A stretch of 64,000 nucleotides of DNA from Harmothoe impar (GCA_947462335.1 OX381706.1:18576784-18640783), one strand, 5' to 3'. Numbered from the stretch's first letter, positions 42,509 through 54,911 are shown. The notes: generated from the sequence alone by a model not told the origin. Numbers and translations: made by a program.

Positions 42509-42572
42509 GATCTCTATCTCTATATCTCTATCTCTATCTCTATCTCTATCTCTATCTCTATATCTCTATATC
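42509..42572. repeat. (TCTATC)n / (TATCTC)n microsatellite
   Basis: Hexamer repeat with occasional tatatc variants. Confidence 0.95.
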
Positions 42573-43432
42573 CAAACCTATATATATATACATACAAAAG
42601 TGATATATTCCACATTTTAGTGCCTTAAGCTGGAAGGCTGTGACTACCTGCCATCTGGGTGACTCTGTGTGTGTGTGGGGGGGGGGGGGGGTGGAGGTGG
42701 GTGAGGGGTGACTTCCGCTAGTTACCAGGAGGTGTAAGTGGCGTACAGCCCTCAGGCCATGCAGGTCAGCCTCTAGATGCAGGGAACCAGCGAACAAGTC
42801 CTCTGGTATGCTCTGGGCACTGTGCACCATCCCCCCAGGTATGGGAACGTTCACAAATGATGTCGCCTAGATTCTTACCTTTTACAAAACGCATCCCATC
42901 CCCTTGTCACTATTCTTTTCGTTTTAAGTTCGTCTGTACAAATATATAGGTCAACTTAGCGTTGCACGGATCATGTTTAGTCACTAGGGTAAAGGAACCC
43001 TGAGTCGGACAGATACCTTAAGTCGGACACCATTGGCTCTGAATCACATACCCAATATAACTAGGCCACCTCTTATGTCAACTAAAGATGAAACCTGAGG
43101 TGTTTTTCCTTCCAACAAATACAATATACCAAACATTAGCCACTTTACCCATGGTGCAATGACTACCTTAACTTGGGGTGTTTTTGCCATAATCTCGAGA
43201 TAAAAGTCAAGGGTAAATGGGAAAATTGGTTTTCTTGCTTAATCTATATTGACTTCCCCTTTATAGTCACAACATCCTTAGGGATAACACAAGGAAGATA
43301 TGTATTTTTAGTGATAGTTCAGGCCAAAAAATGTTTTAAAAATTACCCATAGTGCTTTGTAATAGGGGATCCATTCTAAGCATCAAATGGCACCTAAAGT
43401 CGGACACCAATTACACCCAGAGTCGGACACTA

Positions 43433-45268
43433 CCCACTGAACAAAAACTTGGGAAATTCTTAGGAATTCCCCAAGTCACGACTGGGGAAATTCTCCAGAA
43501 CTGGGAAGGGAGGGTTCCCGGGAAAGTGTAGACAGCAAAAAACCTAGCATACTTGAGATAATATCTTAAGTCTGAATCCTAAGTTTATCCGCAGATTCAC
43601 GCAAGTTTATTTCCCAAGTCTGATTCTCAAGTTTTTCTCATGATTTGCACAAGTTTTTTCTTGTGTCTGGGTCTCAAGTTATTCCTGTGATTTCCACAAG
43701 ATCAAATTCTCAAGTAATGGCTCCCCAGATTGGCACTGGTTTCTCCCAAGTCATAGTCCCCAAGATTGGCACTTGTTTCTCCTGAGTTATGGTTCCCCAG
43801 ATTTTCACCTGCTTCTCCCAAGTTATGGTTTCCCAGTTTGGCAACTTCTTTACCTCAGAATAGCACCATTAATGAATACTAACTCATAGCAAAATACGAT
43901 TTTATCACTTTTATTTGTTTTCACATCACAACATTATCACTTAAACTTCCTGTATCCCTGAATGTTACAGATTGCAGCTGCTGTTTGGAATGACCTGAAA
44001 GACAAAATACATATGAGGCATAACATATGTATAACAATTATGTCAGGCAGAGAATATTCTTTTCATATTTTTGTCAGAGTCTGATGTAAAGGATTCTATA
44101 TACAGTACACAAAATCATGCATATGCATCATTATACTACCAAGGCAATGACATAGATTAATAAATTATAGTATAGGCCTACACATATATGAAATTCAACA
44201 TGTCCTATCTGTTGTGTTGAATATATCATCAACATGCATGATATATACCTACATGTATAGATATACAAAGTAATGTAGCAATAAATGCATAACATAGAAA
44301 AGGGTACAAACCTTCAAAATATTGTATTTGCACATCTCCCTCTCTTTTACTTCTTCCTGTCTGTATATGTTGGGGGATGGCCTAATGGTGCATGGATGCT
44401 ATGATATAGGCAGACAGTCTAACACATGACCTGTTGTCTAGGTAACATACCCAGTGTCTGTACTATCATAACAGGATTAGGCCAGGAGCTGAGTCAGGCT
44501 TGGGTGCAGCCCTGGGCCCCTAGGGAAGGATGTCACATGTCTGTGTTTGTGTGGTGGGGGGGGGGGGGGGGGGCTTCTAACTAAGCTGTGGCAGGGTCAG
44601 TGTGTTCCCTTTATCTACAAAACTTAGGGTTTGACAGCAGGGGTCAAACCCTAAGTTTTGTCAAGAGAGCAACAATCTGGGGAATAATTTGGGAATATCC
44701 AGAGTCCAGACTTGTGGAAATCTTATGGACATGTCACTAGTTTTGCACAAGTCCATTTCATGAGAAACGCACAAGAAATGCCCCTCACCATAGAACATTG
44801 TCATATCAATGTCATAGAAAACTGAGAATATGACAACAAGGGTGAATCTCGAGAATAACTTGGGAATATCCAGAGTCCAGACTTGTGGAAATCCTATGGA
44901 CATGTCACTAGTTTTGCACAAGTCCATTTCCTGAGAAAAGCACAGGAAATGCCCCTCACCATAGAACATGTCAATTGGGTGTAGAACTGGGAGTACATCA
45001 AGAAGGGTGAATCTTGTGAATTACTTGGGAATATCCCAAGTTCAAACTTGGGTGAATTGTATGATAGTATGGGGATAAATGAATGAGAATACATCTTCAG
45101 AAAGTCTCTAGTATCTCCTGGGTCAAAAACTTGCTTTTGGTTTCACAGGAACTCCCGGGGTGAATTCTTAAGGGATTCCCAAGTTTCTCCCAAGTAATGG
45201 TCACCTTCCCAGATTTACCCGATTTACTCAAGTTGTGAACGTTCATTTCCCCAGTACTGTTCAGTGGG
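43433..45268. mobile_element. Innermost TA-flanked element with CCCACTGAACA ends (1836 bp)
   Basis: Inverted ends CCCACTGAACA / TGTTCAGTGGG, flanked by TA (43431-43432, 45269-45270). The interior is built of degenerate ~25-60-bp repeats with cccaagt / acttggg. It includes a near-exact repeat of about 120 bp (44683-44800 and 44858-44965; ggaatatccagagtccagac). No transposase ORF. Confidence 0.78.
44683..44965. repeat. ~120-bp direct repeats inside the innermost element
   Basis: Both copies contain ggaatatccagagtccagac, atggacatgtcactagttt and atgcccctcaccatagaac. A third, diverged copy follows to about 45060. The two apparent ORFs here are the repeat read twice. Confidence 0.75.
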
Positions 45269-45904
45269 TAATTATGTCATGAACAGGTAGGTATATATGA
45301 TACCTCCACCTGTTAACGTTATCATGCTGTTACTGGGTGGCAACCTGCTAATCTGATACTGAAAATATTAATGTTATTAGGTGGACTGAAATGGAATCTC
45401 TGAACCAGGCACTGAACATAAAAATCAAGAAAGGCTAAAACAACAAGTCTAAAACAAAGAATATCTTTTGTCTAATGACTGACTGTTTGCGGGACATCAT
45501 AGTATATTAGGTGTGCCTTCATATTCTGGGTTTTCATCTCAAGGTATACTGCATTATCATAACCTACCACACAAGGATCAATAGCAGGGAATAGTGTCCG
45601 ACTCTAGGATCATATCTGGCATGAAGTGTCCGACTTTAGGTTCAATTCAACCTTTTGAAATCAACCTATTAGATGCAAATTTATTTGTAATTTGAGAAGG
45701 AATTTTTATGCAATCCCTTCAGGAATACAGGCTGATATATCTTATGTGTCTAATGGTGTAACCATATCAAAATTGGAATCTGTTAAATGGGTCAAATCAA
45801 TCAGCTAAAGATGATCACCTATTCATGGTAAAGGAGCGTCCGTAATGAGTGCCTTTACCCTATACCCCATTTGCAAGCCGGTGAAGTCATTTGAGAACGT
45901 TCCC

Positions 45905-46825
45905 TGAGGCTGATATGAACAAGTGAGGCACACATTCGATTTCTACAACATTAGCCATGCTGATACTTAAGACGTACATAAATGAGAATCCAGGAAGGGG
46001 GGAAGGGATGGTGGATAAGTCACTACTATTAAAGAAACAATGAGGAGAAGTCCGAGGGGAATTGGTAGAGAGGGAATGGTGAACAAGGAACGGACCACAT
46101 ACACTCAGGAATGGCAGAAATAGAGATTCAGATGGAATGTCTCTTGACAATAAAGGCTTTGACAAAGTATAGGAGAGGGGTAGGCAATTGCCAACGACCT
46201 TGGCTAAATGATAAAGTAGAGGACGTACGTCAACGACCACAAAAACAGAGTGCTTTAGAAAAAAGCTTTTAAAAAAGGGACGAAAGCACTTAATGGCTGG
46301 AGAGATTGACAAAATGGTTGATACATATTTCAGAGAACGTAATAATGACCTAGCTCACATTTTGGCAGAGTGGCAAGTAGAGGACATAAACCATGGAGCC
46401 ATTTACCGAAAGGCCAGGCCAGGAAAAAGGTAACTTCAGGTTACGGTACATTGAATAGGTACTAAGGTCATTAGATAGGAACTAAGGTCATATCCCCATT
46501 TTCTTTTCTTTTTTTACTTAGCCCTCAAAGTACCCAGAAATTGACTGATGACCCAGGCGTCGACTTGCCAACTATAACCTGGACTTGTGAACCATCCAAT
46601 CAACTCTAAGATATCCCCAAAGAGGCTGACCACAGTCATTTTATTCAACATTAGATTCAAATGTCTGGGGCCGGCTCTGTTTTGCTTAGTAGCGTAAGCG
46701 ATGTCATACTGACCCTACTTCAATTCATACATATAATATAGTGTGAACTGTTTTATCTTAAGCCCCATTCATCTCCATAATATAAGTATAATAGTCCAGT
46801 TGCCAGAACTGGCCTATCTACATGT
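45905..46825. other. Intergenic, no confirmed gene
   Basis: The only long frame (minus 45887-46312) shows no recognisable domain and begins inside the MITE end. Nothing else noted. Confidence 0.45.
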
Positions 46826-49616
46826 ACCTCGCAGCGAACGACGTACGGAGGGTTTTTGGTGATTCTGGCTTGTGAGACCCCACTGAACAAAATCCCACAC
46901 GGTGCCAAGCTGGCACCGCCGGGGAAATTCCGTAAAAGACGTTTTTCCAAAATGGCTCCCAGGAAAATGAGGACATTCAGAAAAGTGGATATCTCTGCTA
47001 TTAGTAGGTCTAGGATTTTGATTTTAACACCAAAGGATATGTTTACAAGGTCATACGTTCATAATCTATCCATATGAAAGTGATTCAAGGTCAAGGTCAA
47101 GGTCAATTTAGAGGTCAAACTTCATTTTCCTGTATTTTTCATAAAAATCAACTGAATAACAAGTATATAATACTAGACATTATTATCAAAGGCATATGGA
47201 AGGTCAAATGATTTAAGGTCAAGGTCAAATTCAAGGTTAAGGTCAAGGTCAATGTCAAATCAAAGGTTGAACCTCCAATTTTGGTATTTTTGATAGAAAT
47301 GACATGTATATAATGCTAGATACTATTTTCATAACCATATTAAATGGTACATTTCTCAGGGTAAAATACTATCATCTATTTCCTATCCTGATGATATCGT
47401 TCACAATAAACCAATGGCAGGGTCCAGGTCATGCGCTAGGTCAGTAAGTCAAAATTGTTTACTTGTAACCAATGGGATTTTGATGAATTGTACATGTTGT
47501 GACAGGAAGGATGGTCAATGATGTGAATGTGAATAATTCAGTAGCTATGGGAGAGGAGATGCTGGTTGAATTTGTGAAGGGCTGGCCAGACAGCTTAAAC
47601 AAACCACTACCAAAATGTGTAAAAACAATGCATGCTACAAAGCCAGGTGCTGGAATAAACTTGCCAAACACCTACTATAGCAGTGCCATATACACACACG
47701 TTGTTGGCCTGCAGGCTTCAGGTCGAGATCTAGACTTACAGGGTGTGCTCTCCTATGAATTAGCAGCTGTGCCAATCTCCCTGTTCACTGAAACTGGTGA
47801 TTTGCGGAGTCCAACAAATAAGGTGTCATTGAAGACCAACCTGAAAGTGGAAGTTCCTGCAGAGAATATTCCCAAACCAACAGATATCATCATTGATGGT
47901 TGTGCCATGCTGTGGGATGTGCACTGGCCATCAAATGGGACTGTAAAAGCTTACATGGACAATATTGTTGAATATTTATGGAGAGGAAACTGAAGACGGC
48001 CAATGTGTACCTTGTGTTTGATAGATACCTTGACTTCAGCATCAAATCAGCCACTCGCTGTGGGCGGAGCACGGAAACAAGCAGAAGACATCACTCTCCT
48101 GCAATATGCATCTCCCTCCTTGTAGGGTCATACTCAGCTCTTCACATAACAAGGTCCAGCTGATTCAGTTGATTGTGAGTGAAATTGTGGTTCACAAAGA
48201 GGAACTTCAAACAGGTCAGCAAGAGCTCTTTGTTACAGGCCAGAATGGTGATCCCTTTGAATTCACTGATGGTATTTGCATTCAAAGAGCGGACATGAGG
48301 ACCACACACGAGGAAGCTGATATCATAATGATTCAGCAACTTCTATGGATCACCAATGGGAATGAAGCATGCAACATCAAAGTGATTGCTGATGACACTG
48401 ATGTGTTCATGCTTCTCCTTTACTAATACAACAAGTATAGCTTAAATTGCTGCATAGTCATGGAAGAAACATCAAAGAACAGGAAATGTGTCGACATTAA
48501 AGCTCCAGTACAGAAACACAAACAAATAATACCCAGGCTACCTGCTGCACACTCATTGTCAGTATGTGACACTGTAGCACAGTGCTGGGGCATTGGGAAA
48601 GTTCTCCAAACATGAGCTCAAATGGACTTACTGGGGAATGTAGCTGCCAACATTCCAGACATCATAAAGCAAGCAACAACGTTCACGGCAGCCTGCTATG
48701 GCCATCCAGATGTCAACAACCTAGCCTCTCTGCGATTCAAAGTATGGAAGGGAAAGACAGGAAGAGCTAGTTTAGTGTCATCCCTGAAGCTGATGTCTCT
48801 CCCACCTACCTTTAAGGCATTCAAACTCAATGTGCAAAGAGCACACTTCCAAGCCAGCACCTGGCTTAATTGCATGGATTTTGATCCCTCAAAGATGGAT
48901 CCTGAGCAGTATGGCTGGGACAAGGATGGAGTCAATAAAATGCTGATGCCTGTTATGACCCCTAAGAACACACTGCCAGCTCCTCAGTACATTCTAAAGC
49001 TGATCAAGTGCTCATGTGAAAACTGTACCACAGCCAAATGTACACGTAAATGTAAGGTAAGAAGTAAAATAATCAGTAACATGACCTTGACCTTGAGAAA
49101 TATTACCTCTTATATCCGTATGGTAAGAGCCTGTGATATTATGACATGTGATAGATTGGACCCACATGTGATTCAAATGAAAAATAGCTAAATTGGAAGC
49201 TTAATCATTGATTTGACCTTGACCTTGACCTTGATCTTGAATCATTTGACCTTCAATATGCTTCTGATAATAATATCTAGCATTATATAGTTGATTTTGA
49301 TGAAAAATACAGGAAAATAAAGTTTGACCTTTAAATTGACCTTGACCTTGACCTTGAATCACTTTCATATGGACAGATTATGAACGTATGACCTTGTAAA
49401 CATATCCTTTGGTGTTGAAATCAAAATTCTAGACCTACAAACAGCATAGATATCCATTTTTCTAAATGTCCTCATTTTCCCAGGGGCCATTTTGGAAAAA
49501 CGTCTTTTACGGAATTTCCCCGGCAGTGCCAGCTTGGCACCGTGTGGGATTTTGTTCAGTGGGGTCTCACGAGCCAGAATCACCAAAAACCCTCCGTACG
49601 TTGTTCGCTGCGAGGT
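46826..49616. mobile_element. 2.8-kb DNA transposon with long inverted repeats and a decayed gene
   Basis: Outer ends ACCTCGCAGCGAAC (46826) and its inverse (ending 49616). The inverted repeats extend about 270 bp to arrays of TCAAGGTCA (47083-47105, 47213-47265; inverse at 49213-49240 and 49338-49360, plus 49081-49096). The body carries one broken gene on + (47499-49191). The target duplication could not be read. Superfamily not assigned. Confidence 0.85.
47499..49191 (+). pseudogene. Transposon-borne gene, broken (HEEAD ... DDTDV ... GCDTV-type family)
   Basis: Coding pieces lie in order on +: 47499-47990 (frame 0), a short piece about 47978-48120 (frame 2), then 48106-49191 (frame 1) with in-frame stops TAA 48424-48426 and TGA 48613-48615. 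The visible motifs are RTTHEEADIIMIQQ, ADDTDVFMLLLY, LPAAHSLSVCDTVAQCWGIGK and a Cys-rich tail CSCENCTTAKCTRKCK. These resemble, from memory of invertebrate genomes, a large multi-copy family of uncharacterised proteins with HEEADT ... DTDV ... SGCDTV motifs. The acidic residues suggest a nuclease-like fold, which is inference. Two frameshifts and two stops mean no full-length product is made. Confidence 0.75.
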
Positions 49617-49703
49617 CCTTGCTCACAACCTCCAGACTATAACCAGCTCCCTATATATGGTGCACTCAGTTCACCCACTATCCCCTATATTCAACCACCA
49701 CAG

Positions 49704-49914
49704 TTAACCCTTTAAGGGCCGCCTAGTGCATTTCTGTCATAATGCATGAATTCAGCTCTGGGATATGCAAGTAACTCGCCAGTGGAGATTGATACAATCC
49801 TGAAGGGTCGGCATGATCTTTAAATGCAGCCATGGCGAGTAACTCGCCAGGTCTGCATTCATGCATCATGCCGATGAAGGAGATTTAAACATCATGCTGG
49901 CCTTAAAGGGCTAA
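49704..49914. repeat. piggyBac-like MITE
   Basis: Left TTAACCCTTTAAGGGCCGCC, right ggccttaaaggg-CTAA. Central ggcgagtaactcgccaggtc palindrome. Confidence 0.82.
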
Positions 49915-50093
49915 TGCCTGTGGCCCCACAGGCTTTATTTATGACAACACCCAGGGTGTCTGGCTGCTGATCAAAAAGCAGCACACTTGGCAGCTGAGGA
50001 CGGCTGTCCGCGAATTTAGCCTACAGACCACCGACTTGTAACCAGCAATTGCCGCTGTACCCTGCTTTATGGTGTTATGGGGATAAGCTGTGA

Positions 50094-50482
50094 GGGGGGG
50101 GGGGGGTTGGGGAGGGCACTGGCTCTATTATAATACATGTATACCGGTGCCAAACTACCGCCCACATAAAAACAGGAGCAACCACACTATGACTACCTCC
50201 CCTCCAAAATATACAATGCCGCCACTATAGATTCCTTAGAGAAAAGCTACCACCCCTACCACCCCTGTTGATTCAGGGATCACTGTACTTGTACCTTTAT
50301 TTTCTGATGCACTAAAGCAAACATGGCTTAATTGTTTTATATTTAATCAATAACACCTTACTGAGAACCAATTACCGCCCCCTATGTTTGAGGGGTGTAG
50401 GGAGTCACCGCCCCCTAATTTTGAGAACCACCGCTACTGCTTCCATGGTAAGTTTGGCAGCATTTTCAGTCCTGAGTGTCCC
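50094..50482. mobile_element. hAT-like element, family member 3 (diverged)
   Basis: Shares gggagggcactggctct, ccaaactaccgccc, caccttactgag, ccgccccctaattttgag and accaccgctac in order with 27090-27497. The ends are eroded, and neither a target duplication nor an intact right terminus could be read. Confidence 0.7.
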
Positions 50483-51957
50483 ACCGGAAGCGTGGGAGTG
50501 GGGGGGGGGGGGGGGCTATGGCAAGGGATGGCAGGGAGTGCATGGGGAAGTGCCCGGGGAGAGTGAGGGAAGTGAAGCTGGGGGTTGTAGCTCTGGGGCT
50601 TCACGAAGGGAAGGTGGACAGAAAAGGCGTAATGGGACAGGAAAATAGAGGAGAAGGATGGAAAAAGGGGAGGGTGAGGGGGAAGAAGTGCAAGGTATAG
50701 GGAGAGGGAAAGCAGGCAGGGGGATGCTTGTAGTTCTATATACATGTACACCAGTTTACATAAGTTTTGTCAGAGGTATCCGTATGTATCTTACTATACA
50801 CATGAAAGCAGTGTGTTGAAAACAATACAATTTGTGTTTTCTGAAATTTAAAAAGTATATAAATATATAAAACGTTTCAGCCGACGTCTCCTTTCGGTCC
50901 CCAGTGCAGGCAACAGGAGGAGAGACTAGAAGCCACTGATCTGTATACAAGCAGTATACAAGCAAGGGTTGGTAACGGAATTAGGAGGTTGGGGGCAGCC
51001 CGGGGGCAAGGTGCCGTCATATTCTACAGTAATTCAGCTGTAATTTAGCTTCACGTCGTCCTAGTTGGATTGACGCATTAAGGGCCTTAAACATGTCACA
51101 TTACTAATAAAAATGTGTGCCCTTGGACTTCTTCCAAATCTCGATATGTTTGTTGAAGCATAAATAGAGTAATAACAACTTATAACACACTTACTCTGAT
51201 TCAGGGCAAACTATAACTCGGACAGGGATCTATTATACACTGTACAATGATGAAATGCAGCAAATGCAATGAAATAGAGAAAGTAGGTCATATAACAGAA
51301 TGGTTATTTATTCAAAAACCAGTTATGTTAACAACGGAAATCTGATGTTGGGAATACCCCAATATAATTACAAATATCTTCATTTCAGGCACCAAATACC
51401 TCTTTTGTGCTGATTAAGTTGAAATCCCAGAGTTATCAATATGATGTTTATAATCACTTTTGTAGATACCTGGAGGTAACTAGTGCTTCGGATGTAAGTA
51501 GCCAATTGGATAGGAGAAACATACTACACCAATTTAATCGTTTCAGACATATATCATTGTAACTAAAAGTGCATATTAGTTTTTTTCATGGGGAATATAG
51601 GCTAAGGGGTTCAACCAGTGCACAGAATGGTACTTATCCACTTGTATTATAACACACCCCAATTAAATAGACCTAGTTGGCAAGGCCACTGGACCGGAAG
51701 TTATTTAGTATCAAGAAAAGAAAATACAGAGAAAAATGTCAATGGATATTTCAAAGATGTCATTGACATTCCTCAGTTCTCAGGTGAGGGGTGGTGACAG
51801 TGGGCGACAGTGGTGCTAACAGCAAGTGTCACAATGTGTCATAATCAGTGTCACTGCCCTCCACCTTAGTGTCACCTGTAAAAGGGGGGGCACATAAGTG
51901 GTACAGGTAAATCAAGGTTTACCACCTGGTTACCTGGCAGTAGGGGAGGAGGGGGGG
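50483..51957. other. Intergenic, purine-rich then AT-rich, no gene
   Basis: 50490-50720 is G/A-rich low-complexity and creates spurious frames. The remainder has no recognised exon or repeat. Confidence 0.5.
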
Positions 51958-52204
51958 TTAACCCTTTAAGGCCGCATAGTGCCTTAATGTGCTTTATGTA
52001 TCGCCATGATGCATGAATACAGCCCTGGTGAGTCTAGTCGCCAGGGCTGCATTCATGCATCATCCTGATCAATGCGTTGGGAGTTTATGCCGCCCTGCAG
52101 GGGCAGCATGATGCTTGAATCCAGGCCAAGTGAGGCAGCACTCATGCATCATGACGGCTAAAGGCATTGTGCATTAAAGCACCATGCGACCCTTAAAGGG
52201 TTTT
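51958..52204. repeat. piggyBac-like MITE
   Basis: TTAACCCTTTAAGGCCGCAT (51958) to gacccttaaaggg-TTTTAA. Central agccctggtgagtctagtcgccagggct. Confidence 0.8.
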
Positions 52205-52481
52205 AAGGTCTTAACCCCCCTGACCCTGTATTTATGTATATGGACCCCTAGTGTTGGGCATATTAGTCATAGGGATGTGGGAATGTGGTTAGGGTCTAAG
52301 AGGGAGGTTTGTTTAGGCTTGACAAGAGGAGTGATTCTTTATGCAAACAGTGTGGTTAGGTGAATTCCCCAAGTATAGAGCCTACACCCCCACCCCCATC
52401 AGCCCTCACTACACCTCATCTCTCCCTCCTCACCAGGGACATGATGATGGTGAGGACTGATCACTGGACGGGGTCTGGAGT

Positions 52482-52657
52482 TTAACCCTTTAAGTGCAGC
52501 AGGATGCCTCAATGAGTCATTTGTCGTCATGATGCACCAACGCAGCACTGGCAAGTAGCTCGCTAGCACTGTATGGGTGCATTTATGTGATTATCTTAGG
52601 GGTTACTCGCTGGCTGTCATACCCAAAAAGAACACTTTGCTGCCTTTAAAGGGTTAA
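52482..52657. repeat. piggyBac-like MITE, both TTAA intact
   Basis: TTAA at 52482-52485 and 52654-52657. Ends CCCTTTAAGTGCAGCAGGATG / GCTGCCTTTAAAGGG. Confidence 0.82.
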
Positions 52658-54486
52658 ACATATTTAAATAGTGTCATCTTCTGAAGCTTCATAATATAGT
52701 GCATGTTATACCACAGCAAGATCTTGTAAAGCTTTTCTAATTATTTTTTTTGCAGAGGGAATCATAGATATTGGTCAATATAAAAAGGAATTGTGGAACA
52801 TCTATAGAGGGGCCTGTAGACTTAAAATATACGTGGTGTAGGGCAGTTATAGTAGCAAACAAAGAGAGGTCGGAATCTGGATGAACTTATTATAGGACCT
52901 ACCCTACAGAGCCTTCCTATAGTAACACCATAACACTCCCCAATTCATATTCATGTTTACCCAGTAAATCCAATGCACATATCCATGCTATATACCCCAT
53001 TTACTCAGTCCTTCGTTTTGGAGGTCTGAAAGTGTTTTTTACCACTATAGTACTCCAATCCAAAAGAAAAATGTCTGGCAATATCTACTTTCAATGTCCC
53101 TGGATTCTAGAAAAGGGGGTCCTTTACTCAGTTAAATAAACTCTATTTGAAATGAGCTGTTGAAAGACTGAGAACGTGTATAGGTGGCATTTCATTTCAC
53201 TTCTTAGATGCTCCTCTCCAGAACGTTACAGAAACATCAGATTAATTCATCGTGTCAGAAGTAGAGGATTTGAAAAACTGACCCAGAACAAACAGTGGGT
53301 CCCCATGCCTCATGCCTCATAAGGTGTGGGGATTCCGTGGTTATGCATTCATTACACATGTACATGCATGTACACTCACACCATAGGGTGGGGTGTCACC
53401 CCCCCCCCCCCCCCATCCCTCAAGCTGTATGTCATATTATCATCCAGCTCCCAAAACTCAAACCAAGTGCATGAACTGGGTCATTACACTCTCACCCCTG
53501 AGGTTCCCTATAGTAAGGTACAGTGTGGGACACTCTGCATGTCAGCCATTTCTTTTGCACTGACCCCCGTGACTACATAGGAGGTGGTAGACAAACCCAA
53601 AAGTGCTTAAATCTCAATTATAAATCAATCCACGTTTCCTGCATCCTTAGGGTATTAATATAACTAGGGTTTGCACCGTTTGTGACATCTAATTCCGCTC
53701 AGATTGCCCATATTACCTGAATTACCCCCCTTCACAGGAGGTGTTAGACAAATAGTTACGAGTAATATATCAGAACATCAGGCAGGCGATTGTAATAACC
53801 CAGTTCAGGCACGTGACTCAAATGCCAGCTCGCATCATGCGCAATGTGTAAGTAATGCAAACAAATGCATGCTTACCCTTCCCTGCATTGTCAGAGCTCT
53901 TCTTTTATATGTGAATGTTTTTTTAGCCTTTAATGTGTAAAATCTCCAGATAAACTGAAACTTATATTTGGGAGTCTGGCTATGGCTATGTAGAGATACT
54001 ATAACAGTATGACTGTGACAATGAATACAGATATGATATGACATACATCCACATCCATCTGCACGCATATATGCTCAGGTCAGAGGTGTAGGAAGCTAAC
54101 TCCTATAAGAAAGTAGCGTTTGACCCCCGTTAGAGTTGGGATTTGAGAATCATATCTTGTTTTATGATATGGTCTCCACTTTTTTCTCTTTTTAATTTTT
54201 TGTTGTTGTTGTTATTTTTTGTGTGTTTTTCTTTTACCCTTAATTTTTATTTATTTTTTTGTTGGGGGGGGGGGGGGGCGCATTCAACCCCTTGGTTGAT
54301 AAGGTGTGTGTGTGTGGGGGGGGGGGGGTGGATGCCCTTACAGGCCACCACAGGTAGACAGCAGGTACACCTGTACCGCCGTGTGTACCCCGGGAAGTGG
54401 GCCGGGACCTGCTTGTGTTGGTCCACATGAACACCTGGAGGAGGGCACTCCACAACATGATCACATTACTCCTGAGTGGGAGGGAC
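52658..54486. other. Intergenic, no confirmed gene
   Basis: C- and G-homopolymer tracts (53398-53415, 54264-54280, 54316-54328). 54340-54434 on minus is a possible exon, discussed under findings. No other feature. Confidence 0.4.
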
Positions 54487-54686
54487 CTGGTAACCCTCTG
54501 AGAACGGCATGTTGCTAAATGATGACACTGGTGCATCATGACGACCCTTCGGGAATGTCTGAAATATGTGGGGTCGGCATGGTGCTTGAATGCAGCACTG
54601 GCGAGTTACTTGCCAGGGCTGTAATTATGCGTTCATGCACCAATGACATAGTACATTAAGGCATCACACCGCCCTTAAAGGGTTAA
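54487..54686. repeat. piggyBac-like MITE
   Basis: Left TAACCCTCTGAGAACGGCATG, right ccgcccttaaaggg-TTAA (54683-54686). It abuts the next copy and shares that TTAA. Confidence 0.78.
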
Positions 54687-54911
54687 GGGCCGCAGTGTAA
54701 TGTAATGCGTTATGATGCCCCTGCGCAACTCGCCCGTGTTTTATTTATGCATCATGCCCTTGGGCAACTCGCCAGGGTTGCATTCATGCATCATGCCGAG
54801 TGTATCAAACTCATTGGGTCGGCATGATGCTTGAATACAGCACTGCATGGCCAGGGCTGCATTCATGCATCATGAACGGACATGATGCACTGTGACACTT
54901 GAAGGGTAAAG
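54683..54911. repeat. piggyBac-like MITE in tandem with the previous copy
   Basis: TTAAGGGCCGCAGTG ... gacacttgaagggTAAA. Central atgcatcatgccgag and its near-complement. Confidence 0.7.

Larger units (their letters stand above)
42987..45860. mobile_element. TA-flanked element with GGGTAAAGG ends, split by a third element
   Basis: Inverted ends GGGTAAAGG, flanked by TA (42985-42986, 45861-45862). Both halves carry repeated AGTCGGACA / TGTCCGACT motifs near the ends (five or more), in inverted orientation between halves. No transposase ORF. The insertion 43433-45268 lies inside. Confidence 0.75.
42843..45904. mobile_element. Outer Harbinger-like MITE containing two nested elements
   Basis: Left GGGAACGTTCACAAATGATG and right CATTTGAGAACGTTCCC are inverted copies of the family at 36357-36538, and short interior stretches also match (acaaatatatag). 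Only about 190 bp belongs to this element; the rest is the insert 42987-45860. The TAA target is not preserved (TAT/TGA). Confidence 0.7.

Noticed and set aside
46880..46894. CCCACTGAACAAAA shared between the 46826 transposon arm and the end of the 43433 element
   Set aside because: A 14-base match in internal versus terminal position; could be chance and nothing else aligns.
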